From NCBI GenBank assembly GCA_030606865.1, contig JAUWFQ010000009.1, positions 1 to 32,294 of the forward strand: a DNA stretch of 32,294 nt, written 5' to 3'. A program made the translations under genes and the position numbers. This document shows, piece by piece, positions 10,188-19,613 of the stretch. Source of the DNA: a bacterium. GTDB lineage: Bacteria; Fidelibacterota; Marinisomatia; Marinisomatales; JAHJCW01. Under the pieces are notes generated by a model that saw nothing but the letters and a program-made list of their open reading frames with translations, did no database searches and was not told where the DNA came from. The stretch's first letter is position 1. Each line of letters begins with the position of its first letter.

Positions 10188-11669
10188 ATGTCTATTAATA
10201 AATCTAAAGAAATTGCCCTCTTTGTCGATTTAGACGGTACATTGATTGCCACAGATACTTTCTTTGAATCCATTGTTTTGTTGCTAAAATCATATCCGCT
10301 AAAAACATTTTCGTTAATATTATGGATGTTTAAAGGGAAGGCATATCTTAAAGATAAAATTGCTCAACATAAGACACCTAAAGCAAGCCTGTTACCATAT
10401 CGAGAAGAGGTATTAGCTTTTATCAAGAAAGAAAAAGGAAAAGGTCGTAAGGTCTATTTATTAACAGCGGCAAATCAAAAGATTGCCAATAAAGTTGCTA
10501 ATCATCTTGGTTGTTTTGCCGGTGCTTTTGGCTCAAATGATAAGATAAATCTATCAGGAGAACAAAAATTAAAAAGAGTGTATCAAATAGTTGGAAAGGC
10601 ACAATTTGACTACATTGGAGACTCTAAAGTCGACATACCGATTTGGAAAAAATCCAATGAAATAATAATGGTAAATCCGAATACTGTTGTAATAAATAAA
10701 TTTAAAAAATGTAAAAATGTACAATTGATTAAACCAAGCAAATATAAAACAAATCTTAAAATAATGATAAAGGGTATGCGGGTTCATCAATGGGCGAAAA
10801 ACTCATTACTCTTTTTACCGATTATAATGGCACATCAGTTTACAGATGTAAATTTGTTAATTACAGTTTTATGGGCATTCATTTCATTCAGTTTATGTGC
10901 TTCAGCAGTTTATATATTAAACGATTTAATAGACATAGAAACTGACAGGGAACATCCAACCAAGAAAAAGAGACCATTAGCTTCAGGCTTAATGTCCGTT
11001 AAAATGGCTGCAATGTTAATATTTTTACTTTTACTAACAAGTGTTTTTATATCAATAAAGATGCTTTCCGCGGCATTTTTAATAATTTTAATAATTTATA
11101 TGATTTCAACAACTGCATACTCAATTATTCTTAAACAAATAATGTTGATTGACGTGATAATCTTGGGTGGATTATATACTTTGCGGATTGTAGCAGGATC
11201 AGTTGCCTCAAGAGTGGATGTCTCTTCGTGGTTATTGGTCTTTTCAATGTTTTTCTTTTTAAGTCTTGCCTTTATGAAAAGATATGCTGATTTAATTCTA
11301 ATGAAACAGAATAACTATGAAGAAATTGCAGGAAGAGGTTACCATATTGACGATTTAGATCTTGTGCAAAAGTCTGGTATTACTAGTGGATTCATAGCGA
11401 TGTTAGTCTTGGCGTTGTATATTAACAGTGATCATGTAATTGAGTTGTATAAATCCCCCATACTTATTTGGTTTATGATACCAGTACTATTTTATTGGCT
11501 AATGAGAATGTGGATGGTTACTAATCGAGGGGAAATGACAAATGATCCAATTAATTACGCAATACGCGATAGGACAACATATGTTGCGATGACAATCATA
11601 GGTATAATAATGTTATTGGCTGCAACTATAGACAACTCCATTTTAAATAATCTTAATATAATTCAATGA
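10188..11669 (+). CDS. HAD phosphatase-UbiA prenyltransferase fusion, putative polyprenyl-phosphate phosphoribosyltransferase (DPPR synthase-like)
   Basis: N-terminus: HAD motifs FVDLDGTLIATD, LLTAANQ, GDSKVDIPIW. C-terminus: UbiA with MRVHQWAKNSLLFLPI, NDLIDIETDREHPTKKKRPLASG and GGLYTLRIVAGSVA, typical of the Rv3806c-like subfamily. Confidence 0.88.
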   Translation: MSINKSKEIALFVDLDGTLIATDTFFESIVLLLKSYPLKTFSLILWMFKGKAYLKDKIAQHKTPKASLLPYREEVLAFIKKEKGKGRKVYLLTAANQKIANKVANHLGCFAGAFGSNDKINLSGEQKLKRVYQIVGKAQFDYIGDSKVDIPIWKKSNEIIMVNPNTVVINKFKKCKNVQLIKPSKYKTNLKIMIKGMRVHQWAKNSLLFLPIIMAHQFTDVNLLITVLWAFISFSLCASAVYILNDLIDIETDREHPTKKKRPLASGLMSVKMAAMLIFLLLLTSVFISIKMLSAAFLIILIIYMISTTAYSIILKQIMLIDVIILGGLYTLRIVAGSVASRVDVSSWLLVFSMFFFLSLAFMKRYADLILMKQNNYEEIAGRGYHIDDLDLVQKSGITSGFIAMLVLALYINSDHVIELYKSPILIWFMIPVLFYWLMRMWMVTNRGEMTNDPINYAIRDRTTYVAMTIIGIIMLLAATIDNSILNNLNIIQ

Positions 11670-12991
11670 AACAACACTATAAATCGTGGGGGCTTTATCC
11701 TCCGGCAAAGCACAAAAATGTAATAAAACTACACTGGATTAGTGATATACCTGATTTAAGCAGAATAGAAACTTTGGTATTGCCATATGGTTTGGGACGA
11801 AGCTATGGTGATAATTGTTTGAATAATGATAACACCCTATTGGATACATCAGGGATTTCAAGATTCATCGAATTTGACAAGAAATCTGGTATAATAAAAT
11901 GTGAAGCAGGTGTATCATTTGCAAAGATATTAAAGGTAATTGTGCCAAATGGATGGTTTTTTCCGGTTACTCCCGGCACAAAATTTGTTACAGTCGGTGG
12001 TGCAATAGCAAACGACGTTCATGGTAAAAACCACCATACGGCAGGCACTTTTGGTAAACATATAATAAGCTTTGAATTGTTGAAGTCCAGCGGGAAAAAA
12101 TATATATGTTCGGCAACAAAGAATACGGAATTATATAAAGCAACAATCGGTGGGATGGGCTTGACGGGATTGATCCTGTGGGCGCAATTTAAATTGAAAC
12201 CTATTAACAATGCTTACATTGATGCTGAAACAATTAAATTTAAAAATTTGGATGAATTCTTTGAGCTTTCTGAGAAATCTTCTAAAGAATATGAATATAT
12301 TGTATCTTGGATAGATTGTACAAGTAGGGGTAAGAATTTTGGAAGGGGATTGTTTTTTCGTGGTAATCATTCTAGTCTCGACAAATCAGAATTACCACAA
12401 CCTAAACCACCGAAAAGGTTACCATTTCCATTTACTGCCCCTGCTTTTTTGCTGAATCGATTTACTTTGAAAATCGCAAATGCTGTAATATATCGTTCAC
12501 AACTTAAGAAACATACCAAAGGGATAAAACACTATGATCCGTTCTTCTATCCTTTAGATTCAATATTGAATTGGAATCGGATGTACGGTAAAAGAGGATT
12601 CTTCCAATATCAATGCGTTGTTCCATATACCGATGGTGGTACTGCTATCAGACAAATTTTGGAGTGTATATCAAAATCGGGAAAAGGTTCATTCTTAGCT
12701 GTGTTAAAAACAATGGGTAGCGTTAGTTCTCCAGGAATCTTATCTTTTCCGAGAGAGGGAGTTACTTTAGCTTTAGATTTTGCCAATCACGGAGAAAAAA
12801 CCCGTAAGCTATTTGCAGACTTAGATGAAATTGTAAAATCAGTGGGTGGTGCCTTATATCCCTGTAAAGATGCGTGCATGTCCCCGGAAATGTTTCGTTT
12901 TAGTTACGCTGAATGGAAAAATTTTAATAAATATATAGATCCAAAATTTTCCTCCAGCTTATGGCGTAGGGTAAATAAAGAAAAGGAGTAG
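11666..12991 (+). CDS. dprE1: FAD-dependent polyprenylphosphoryl-ribose 2'-oxidase (DprE1-like)
   Basis: LPYGLGRSYGDNCLN, PVTPGTKFVTVGGAIANDVHGKNHHTAGTFG, GFFQYQCVVP and CKDAC align with DprE1 motifs; ATGA overlap with the UbiA gene. Confidence 0.9.
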   Translation: MKQHYKSWGLYPPAKHKNVIKLHWISDIPDLSRIETLVLPYGLGRSYGDNCLNNDNTLLDTSGISRFIEFDKKSGIIKCEAGVSFAKILKVIVPNGWFFPVTPGTKFVTVGGAIANDVHGKNHHTAGTFGKHIISFELLKSSGKKYICSATKNTELYKATIGGMGLTGLILWAQFKLKPINNAYIDAETIKFKNLDEFFELSEKSSKEYEYIVSWIDCTSRGKNFGRGLFFRGNHSSLDKSELPQPKPPKRLPFPFTAPAFLLNRFTLKIANAVIYRSQLKKHTKGIKHYDPFFYPLDSILNWNRMYGKRGFFQYQCVVPYTDGGTAIRQILECISKSGKGSFLAVLKTMGSVSSPGILSFPREGVTLALDFANHGEKTRKLFADLDEIVKSVGGALYPCKDACMSPEMFRFSYAEWKNFNKYIDPKFSSSLWRRVNKEKE

Positions 12992-12994
12992 ATA

Positions 12995-13735
12995 ATGAAA
13001 AATATTTTAGTAATAGGGGCAACTTCAGCAATTGCTCAAACATTTATAGAACGCATGGCTGTTGGTGATAATAAACTGTTTTTAGTCGCTCGTGATAAAG
13101 ATAAGCTAAGCACAATAAAAAATGATCTCAGAATAAAGAAAAATATAAATATTACCACTTTTATTTTAGATGTGAACGATCATAATAACTATGACAGCAT
13201 GTTTAATACAGCCAAATCATATTTGGGTAGAATTGATATATTATTAATGGCTCATGGCACTTTACCTGACCAAAAAGAGTGTGAAGAAAAAGTTGAAACA
13301 GCTGTTTTTGAATTTGGAATAAATGCTTTAAGTATTATTGTTTTATGTTTAAAAGCAGCTAAAATATTTGAAGATCAAAAATTTGGACTATTAGCAGTGA
13401 TAACATCAGTTGCCGGTGACCGCGGACGTCAAAGTAATTATATTTATGGCTCAGCGAAAGGTGCAGTTAACATATTTTTACAGGGACTACGTAACCGACT
13501 TACAAAATACGGTGTTAGCGTATTGACAGTGAAGCCCGGTTTTGTTGATACCCCAATGACAGCACATCTTCCGAAAAATCTGCTTTTCTCAAAACCAGAA
13601 GTAATTGCTAAGGGTATTGTAAAAGCAATAAACAAGAACAAATCAAAAGAAATATATTTACCAGGATATTGGAGGATAATAATGTTTATAATTAAATCTA
13701 TTCCGGGAAAAATCTTTAATAAATTATCTTTATAA
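12995..13735 (+). CDS. dprE2: SDR reductase, DprE2-like (keto-arabinose reductase)
   Basis: GATSAIAQTF Rossmann motif, ITSVAGDRGRQSNYIYGSAKGAV (YxxxK), KPGFVDTPMTAHL, C-terminal IPGKIFNKLSL resembling DprE2 ends; Shine-Dalgarno AAAGGAG upstream; 3 nt after dprE1. Confidence 0.85.
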   Translation: MKNILVIGATSAIAQTFIERMAVGDNKLFLVARDKDKLSTIKNDLRIKKNINITTFILDVNDHNNYDSMFNTAKSYLGRIDILLMAHGTLPDQKECEEKVETAVFEFGINALSIIVLCLKAAKIFEDQKFGLLAVITSVAGDRGRQSNYIYGSAKGAVNIFLQGLRNRLTKYGVSVLTVKPGFVDTPMTAHLPKNLLFSKPEVIAKGIVKAINKNKSKEIYLPGYWRIIMFIIKSIPGKIFNKLSL

Positions 13736-13750
13736 TATCAATTTCATATC

Positions 13751-13814
13751 CTACTTGGTGTTAAACCTGAGTTTTTTTTAAACTCAAAATTTGGAAAACC
13801 TTGAAACCAGGTAG
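13751..13814. terminator. nested stem-loops between dprE2 and ruvB, probable terminator/structured 3' end
   Basis: TGAGTTT(13768-13774)/AAACTCA(13780-13786) hairpin inside CTACTTGGT(13751-13759)/ACCAGGTAG(13806-13814), one mismatch or wobble, followed by TATTTT. Confidence 0.5.
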
Positions 13815-13856
13815 TATTTTCACGCCCTCAATATATACGTTTTTTATTTATTTCGC

Positions 13857-14885
13857 ATGATTAACGAATTACATATGACAGACCCTGTACTGAATGATGA
13901 TGATTTAACAGTAGAAAAAACACTACGACCGTCACATTTTGATGATTTTATTGGCCAAAGAGAATTGGTTGAAAGCTTAATGGTTTATATCGAAGCTGCC
14001 AACAAGAGAGAAGGCGCACTTGATCATGTGTTACTATTTGGGCCACCCGGGCTTGGGAAAACTACTTTAGCCAATATTGTTGCCAAAGAATTAAGTGCAA
14101 ATATTCGTCCCTCATCCGGTCCTGTTTTGGATCGCGCTGGCGATTTGGCTGGGATGTTAACAAACTTAGAACATCGCGATGTGTTTTTTATCGATGAAAT
14201 ACATCGGTTGAATAGTGTTGTCGAAGAATATTTGTATTCAGCTATGGAAGATTTCCGCATCGATATTATGATAGATAAAGGTCCGGGTGCTCGTAGTGTA
14301 CAATTAAATTTGGAACAATTCACTCTTGTTGGAGCAACTACAAGATTAGGGAATTTAACTTCACCATTACGTGATCGCTTTGGCGTTGTATTAAGAGTTG
14401 ATTACTATAGCGATGAGGATTTGTTTCACATCGTGCAACGCTCAGCTGGAATTTTAGAGATTGAGATTGATGATGATGGTACATGGGAAATAGCCCGCCG
14501 CTCAAGAGGAACACCGCGAATTGCGAACCGGATTTTACGCCGCACGAGAGATTATGCGGAGGTCAAAGCCAATGGCAACATAAATGAAAAGATAGCTAAA
14601 AAATCACTTACAACACTTGGAATTGATGAAACGGGATTGGATGAAATGGACCGGCGAATATTGGCCACGTTAATAGACAAATTTGATGGAGGACCAGTAG
14701 GAATAAGTTCATTAGCGGTCGCAATCGGCGAAGATTCTACAACTATCGAAGATGTATATGAACCATTTTTAATAAAAGAAGGATTTATTCAACGTACTTC
14801 CAGAGGGCGAATAGCACAGGAGAGAGCGTTTAAACTATTGGGGAAAAATCAAAAACAATTACAACGAGGGTTTTTTAATGATTGA
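13857..14885 (+). CDS. ruvB: Holliday junction branch migration helicase RuvB
   Basis: [67 protein letters not shown]. Confidence 0.99.
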   Translation: MINELHMTDPVLNDDDLTVEKTLRPSHFDDFIGQRELVESLMVYIEAANKREGALDHVLLFGPPGLGKTTLANIVAKELSANIRPSSGPVLDRAGDLAGMLTNLEHRDVFFIDEIHRLNSVVEEYLYSAMEDFRIDIMIDKGPGARSVQLNLEQFTLVGATTRLGNLTSPLRDRFGVVLRVDYYSDEDLFHIVQRSAGILEIEIDDDGTWEIARRSRGTPRIANRILRRTRDYAEVKANGNINEKIAKKSLTTLGIDETGLDEMDRRILATLIDKFDGGPVGISSLAVAIGEDSTTIEDVYEPFLIKEGFIQRTSRGRIAQERAFKLLGKNQKQLQRGFFND

Positions 14886-15930
14886 AAAAAAGAAAAAATA
14901 TAAATTAGCGGATTTTAATTATTCACTACCAAGTAAGTATATCGCAGAATATCCATCGCAGCGTCGCGATCAATCTAAATTATTAGTTTTGCATCGTGAT
15001 ACGGGTGAAATAGAGCATAAGAAATTCTTTGAAGTAACGGATTACATGCGGAAAAATGATTTATTGCTGATAAATAATACAAGAGTATTTCCGGCGCGTT
15101 TATTTGCAACAAAAGACAAAACAGAAGCAAAGGTAGAGGTGTTCTTACTACGTGAATTAAATGAAAATTTATGGGAAGTTATGGTTCGCCCTGCTCGTAA
15201 GGTACGTATTGGAAATAAATTGGAATTAGCGCCAAATGTGTTTTGTGATGTGATTGATAATACAGTTTCAGGTGGACGTGTTGTAAGATTTGAATATGAA
15301 GGAGATGATATATATTCTGTAATTGATCGAATCGGTATTTCACCGTTACCTCCATATATTAGGCGCGAACCTGAGAAAAAAGATAAAATTCGTTATCAGA
15401 CCGTGTATGCTGACAAAAGAGGAGCTGTGGCAGCTCCTACCGCAGGACTACATTTTACTCAAGGATTACTAGATAAAATTGAGCGCAAGGGTGTAAAAAA
15501 AGAAACAATCACTTTGCACATAGGATTAGGAACATTCCGCCAGGTACAAGTCGAAGATTTAAATCGCCATCAAATGGATTCAGAATACTTTGAAGTTTCA
15601 TTTGAGGCGGCGATGGCAATAAATACCGCTCGCAAAAAACGCAGAAAGGTAATAGCGGTTGGGACATCAACGGTGCGTGCTATTGAAACGGTGGCTGTAT
15701 CTGGATTTCAAGTCAGTCCAAAACGCGGTTGGACAGATAAATTTATTTATCCTCCAAACAAATTTCAGATGGTTGATGCCATGATCACCAATTTTCATCA
15801 ACCACAAAGTACATTATTAATGATGGTAAGTGCTTTTGCAGGTCTCGATTTAATATTAAAAGCCTATAAAGAAGCTAAGAAAAAGGACTATCGATTTTTG
15901 AGTTATGGTGACGCAATGTTAATTCTTTAG
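14878..15930 (+). CDS. queA: S-adenosylmethionine:tRNA ribosyltransferase-isomerase
   Basis: [62 protein letters not shown]; overlaps ruvB by 8 nt. Confidence 0.99.
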   Translation: MIEKKKKYKLADFNYSLPSKYIAEYPSQRRDQSKLLVLHRDTGEIEHKKFFEVTDYMRKNDLLLINNTRVFPARLFATKDKTEAKVEVFLLRELNENLWEVMVRPARKVRIGNKLELAPNVFCDVIDNTVSGGRVVRFEYEGDDIYSVIDRIGISPLPPYIRREPEKKDKIRYQTVYADKRGAVAAPTAGLHFTQGLLDKIERKGVKKETITLHIGLGTFRQVQVEDLNRHQMDSEYFEVSFEAAMAINTARKKRRKVIAVGTSTVRAIETVAVSGFQVSPKRGWTDKFIYPPNKFQMVDAMITNFHQPQSTLLMMVSAFAGLDLILKAYKEAKKKDYRFLSYGDAMLIL

Positions 15931-15932
15931 CA

Positions 15933-16628
15933 ATGTATAAAGAATATCAAATAGGTGCAGTTATTGTCGCTGCCGGTTCCGGTCTGAGATTTGGCGAAAG
16001 GAAGCAGTTCAAGAAACTAGGAACAAAACCATTATATTTATATTCTTTGCAACGTTTTATAGATTGTGATTTAATTGATGAAATAGTTTTAGTGGTCCCG
16101 AATGATTTATTAAAAACGATTTTTAATGAAGTAGCTAAGTTAAATCCCCGAATAAAAGTCGTTGCTGGTGGGAAATTACGGCAAGATTCTGTATTGGCAG
16201 GAGTGAATACACTGTCTAATCAATGTGAAATAGTCTGCATCCATGACGCTGCAAGACCTTTCGTTTCTGCTGGTCTGATTCATAAAACCATTAGTTCATG
16301 TGAGCGCAATGATGGAGCTGTTGCTGCAATACCTTCGAATGATACGGTAAAAGAGATTAACACTAACGATAATAGCGTTATAAGAACAATTTCACGCGGA
16401 AAAATATGGTTAGCTCAAACACCGCAAGCTTTTCATCGTCAACCACTAATTACAGCTATGGAAAAAGCTCTAGCAGAAAATATTCAGGGGACAGATGAAG
16501 CGGTTCTGCTGGAGCGGTTAGAATACCGGATTGTGATAGTAGAAGGTAATACTAATAACATGAAAATCACCGACTTGAATGATTGGGAATTAGCAGAAAT
16601 ATTAGTGGAAAAGCAAGGTTATGTTTAA
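15933..16628 (+). CDS. ispD: 2-C-methyl-D-erythritol 4-phosphate cytidylyltransferase
   Basis: VIVAAGSGLRFGERKQFKKLG, HDAARPFVS, WLAQTPQAFHR, GTDEAVLLERL, KITDLNDWELAE. Confidence 0.97.
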   Translation: MYKEYQIGAVIVAAGSGLRFGERKQFKKLGTKPLYLYSLQRFIDCDLIDEIVLVVPNDLLKTIFNEVAKLNPRIKVVAGGKLRQDSVLAGVNTLSNQCEIVCIHDAARPFVSAGLIHKTISSCERNDGAVAAIPSNDTVKEINTNDNSVIRTISRGKIWLAQTPQAFHRQPLITAMEKALAENIQGTDEAVLLERLEYRIVIVEGNTNNMKITDLNDWELAEILVEKQGYV

Positions 16629-16689
16629 TATTATTATAAGTATGCAAAATAACTATTCATATAATTATGGGAAATAATTTAAAAAAACA

Positions 16690-18138
16690 TTGAAAATATT
16701 TTCTAATCATCCATTTTTTAAATCAAAGGGAATCCTATTTTTAATTCCTGTAGTACTAGCTTTTAGTATATATTATATAACGCTGCTCCATGAGATTTTA
16801 TCAGGAGATTCAGCGGAATTTGCTTTACAAGCGTACAATGTGGGTGTTACCCATTCGCCTGGATATCCCGTTTATATTCTTCTTGGTAAACTTTTCATTT
16901 TACTTTTTTCTGATCCCGGATTTTCAACAAATTTATTGAGTGCAGTTTGTACAAGTTTATCTATTGGAATAATGAGTTTATTGATATTTGATTTTACTAA
17001 GAACCGAACTGTAAGTATTATAATACCGTTATTTTTTGCGTTTTCACCAATCATATGGCCGTTGGCAATATCAACAGAAGTCTATAATGTAAATATGTTA
17101 TTTCTTTCATTATCCATTTATGTACAGTTGCTTTGGTATAGGAAACCATCAAATTTGATGTTATTAATAGCTGCATTTTTGTTTGGTATGTCCTTGGGAA
17201 CATATTTAGCAAATTTATTATTATTACCTGCATTTTTATTCATAATATTTATTAGAAAGGAAAACAGAAAACAGAATATTGCTATTTTCATTTCTGTAAC
17301 AATCATTCTGGGGATTCTAATCCTGGCTTTTTCAATATTGCGGTCCAATGTAGCTCCTCCTTTAGCAAAACTGAATCTGCCCAATACTGTTATAGGTTCT
17401 ATAAAATATTTTACCGGTTATGAAGATGGGACTATACGAATACATAGTGTAAAGTTTTATTTGTTAAGAATTTTAGAGCATTTGGAAATATTCATCAATA
17501 ATTTTAATGGGATAGGTGTACTATTTGGCCTAATAGGGGTTTATAAACAGTTTCGTATAAATCGCAATATAGCAATATTTTTTATACTAATTGTGATTAT
17601 TGATCTTGGATATTTCACATCTTATGAAGCTAGTGGATATTATTTAATGGTTACTCCTTCGTATTTCATTTTCTATATTTGGACTGCATATGGATTTTCA
17701 CTTTTTTATAATAATTCAAGTAAGCTGAAGCCGGCATTAATAACTGTTTTAATACTAATTAGTGTTATTCAGGTGCTTGATCAAATGCCAGAAAAATTGG
17801 CCCGTGCAAAAAGTCATTATGTGACTAATTTTGCTATAGAAACGTTAAAAAAAATGCCTTCAAATGCAATAATATTTTGTGGATGGGGTAAATACACTAC
17901 TTTTTTATATTTTCAAAGAACACAAAATTTGCGGCGAGATATCACCGTTATGCTGCCTGTAACACAAAATTACTATAGGGATGGTAAGAAATTTGGAAAT
18001 TATTTTACAATTATAAATGCCAATATTAACACACGACCAATATTTGTTGATGTTATTGAACCAAAATTATGGCAACAATATGAAATAAGTGTGTTTGATA
18101 GTAATTGGTATAAAATTAAGGTGAAAAAATCCAATTAG
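16690..18138 (+). CDS. DUF2723 (TMEM260-like) GT-C-type membrane protein
   Basis: LHEILSGDSAEFALQAYNVGVTHSPGYPVYILLGKLF is the signature N-terminal loop of DUF2723; multi-TM, TTG start. Confidence 0.82.
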   Translation: MKIFSNHPFFKSKGILFLIPVVLAFSIYYITLLHEILSGDSAEFALQAYNVGVTHSPGYPVYILLGKLFILLFSDPGFSTNLLSAVCTSLSIGIMSLLIFDFTKNRTVSIIIPLFFAFSPIIWPLAISTEVYNVNMLFLSLSIYVQLLWYRKPSNLMLLIAAFLFGMSLGTYLANLLLLPAFLFIIFIRKENRKQNIAIFISVTIILGILILAFSILRSNVAPPLAKLNLPNTVIGSIKYFTGYEDGTIRIHSVKFYLLRILEHLEIFINNFNGIGVLFGLIGVYKQFRINRNIAIFFILIVIIDLGYFTSYEASGYYLMVTPSYFIFYIWTAYGFSLFYNNSSKLKPALITVLILISVIQVLDQMPEKLARAKSHYVTNFAIETLKKMPSNAIIFCGWGKYTTFLYFQRTQNLRRDITVMLPVTQNYYRDGKKFGNYFTIINANINTRPIFVDVIEPKLWQQYEISVFDSNWYKIKVKKSN

Positions 18139-18186
18139 TAAGTACATTTACTTCTATAATTTATGGTTTTGTAAGGATTTATTAAC

Positions 18187-18660
18187 ATGATTAGAACCGG
18201 AATCGGCTGTGATGCGCATCAATTAGCTGAAAACAGAAAATTAGTTATTGCCGGTGTGGAAATTCCGTTTGAAAAAGGTTCTGTCGGCCATTCTGATGGA
18301 GATGCCCTTTCGCACGCGATCATTGATGCTGTATTTGGTGCAGCTTGTTTGGGCGACCTTGGCGATTATTTCCCCAGTGATGATAATAAATGGAAAGGTG
18401 CAAATAGTTTAGATCTCCTTTCGGAATCTATTAATAGGGTTTTATCTGAGGGGTATACAATTAATAACATTGATAGTGTTGTTATTATTCAAAAACCCAA
18501 ATTAAAGAAATACATTTTGCCAATACGAGAAAATTTAGCTAAAACAATCGGAATTCCGATAGATAGGATATCAGTAAAAGCAACAACCGTTGATCATTTA
18601 GGTGCAATTGGTGCTGGTGATGGCTGGGCTTCACAAGCAATTGCAACACTCTCCAAATAA
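18187..18660 (+). CDS. ispF: 2-C-methyl-D-erythritol 2,4-cyclodiphosphate synthase
   Basis: RTGIGCDAHQLAENRKLVIAGVEIPFEKGSVGHSDGDALSHAIIDAVFGAACLGDLGDYFP. Confidence 0.99.
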   Translation: MIRTGIGCDAHQLAENRKLVIAGVEIPFEKGSVGHSDGDALSHAIIDAVFGAACLGDLGDYFPSDDNKWKGANSLDLLSESINRVLSEGYTINNIDSVVIIQKPKLKKYILPIRENLAKTIGIPIDRISVKATTVDHLGAIGAGDGWASQAIATLSK

Positions 18661-18669
18661 AAAAAAAAT

Positions 18670-19515
18670 ATGAATTCAATTGATCTTAAAGCTCATGCCA
18701 AAGTAAATATTGGTTTACAAGTTAAAGATCAGCGAGAAGACGGACTTCACAATATACATACTATATTCCAAGAACTTGAGTTACACGATGCAATAGTACT
18801 TGAGAAGCAGCCAAATGATTGGAATATCAAAATAAATGACTTAAAAATTTCATCTGATGGGAGGAATACTTGTATTCAAGCTTACTTAGCTATCAAACAA
18901 CAATTTCCACAAATTGATGGAATCTCTATAACTTTGGATAAAAATATTCCTTCCGGTGCCGGCTTGGGTGGAGGCTCAAGCGACGCAGCAGCTGTGTTAC
19001 AGGGATTGAGAGAAGTATTTGATTTACCGCTTAACAATATAGAGCTGTCGGAGATAGCGGTAAAAATTGGAGCAGATGTCCCATTTTTTATATCAGGAGG
19101 CACTCAAATCGGCGATGGCATTGGTAATGTTCTTACGCCAATTAATAACCCAGTTAATGGATTTTATTTATTAGTAATTCCCGATATTTTTATTAGTACA
19201 GCATGGGCATATAAAGCATTGAAAAAACACTTGAAGGAAGATACTGATAGACCTAACTTTGCGGACTTTTTAGAGGGAAATAATCTCTCAAAAGCGATAT
19301 TTGATAATGATTTTGAACGGATTGTGATTCCAACATATCCAAAAATTGGTGAAATTAAAAAAGGTCTATTTGAGGCCGGTGCGAGTTATGCCAGTTTGTC
19401 GGGAAGCGGCTCGACTGTGTTTGGAATATATGACGATGAAGCAAGCGCAAAACAGGCTGAGTCTCATTTCCAAAAACAGTATCATACCTTCCTAACCAGA
19501 CCAACCAATATTTAG
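18670..19515 (+). CDS. ispE: 4-diphosphocytidyl-2-C-methyl-D-erythritol kinase
   Basis: AHAKVNIGLQVKDQREDGLHNIHTIFQ, PSGAGLGGGSSDAAAVL, GADVPFFISGG, ASLSGSGSTVFGI. Confidence 0.98.
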   Translation: MNSIDLKAHAKVNIGLQVKDQREDGLHNIHTIFQELELHDAIVLEKQPNDWNIKINDLKISSDGRNTCIQAYLAIKQQFPQIDGISITLDKNIPSGAGLGGGSSDAAAVLQGLREVFDLPLNNIELSEIAVKIGADVPFFISGGTQIGDGIGNVLTPINNPVNGFYLLVIPDIFISTAWAYKALKKHLKEDTDRPNFADFLEGNNLSKAIFDNDFERIVIPTYPKIGEIKKGLFEAGASYASLSGSGSTVFGIYDDEASAKQAESHFQKQYHTFLTRPTNI

Positions 19516-19541
19516 TGTTGTAATTTACATCCCAAAAACTT

Positions 19542-19612
19542 TGGGGAGTCGTCCAATGGCAGGACACCAGGTTTTGGTCCTGGCGATCGGGGTTCGAATC
19601 CCTGCTCCCCAG
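19542..19612 (+). tRNA. tRNA-Gln (anticodon TTG)
   Basis: Cloverleaf by eye: acceptor TGGGGAG/CTCCCCA, anticodon arm CCAGG-TTTTGGT-CCTGG (TTG), T arm CGGGG-TTCGAAT-CCCTG, discriminator G; full 3' CCA not encoded. Confidence 0.95.
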
Positions 19613-19613
19613 C

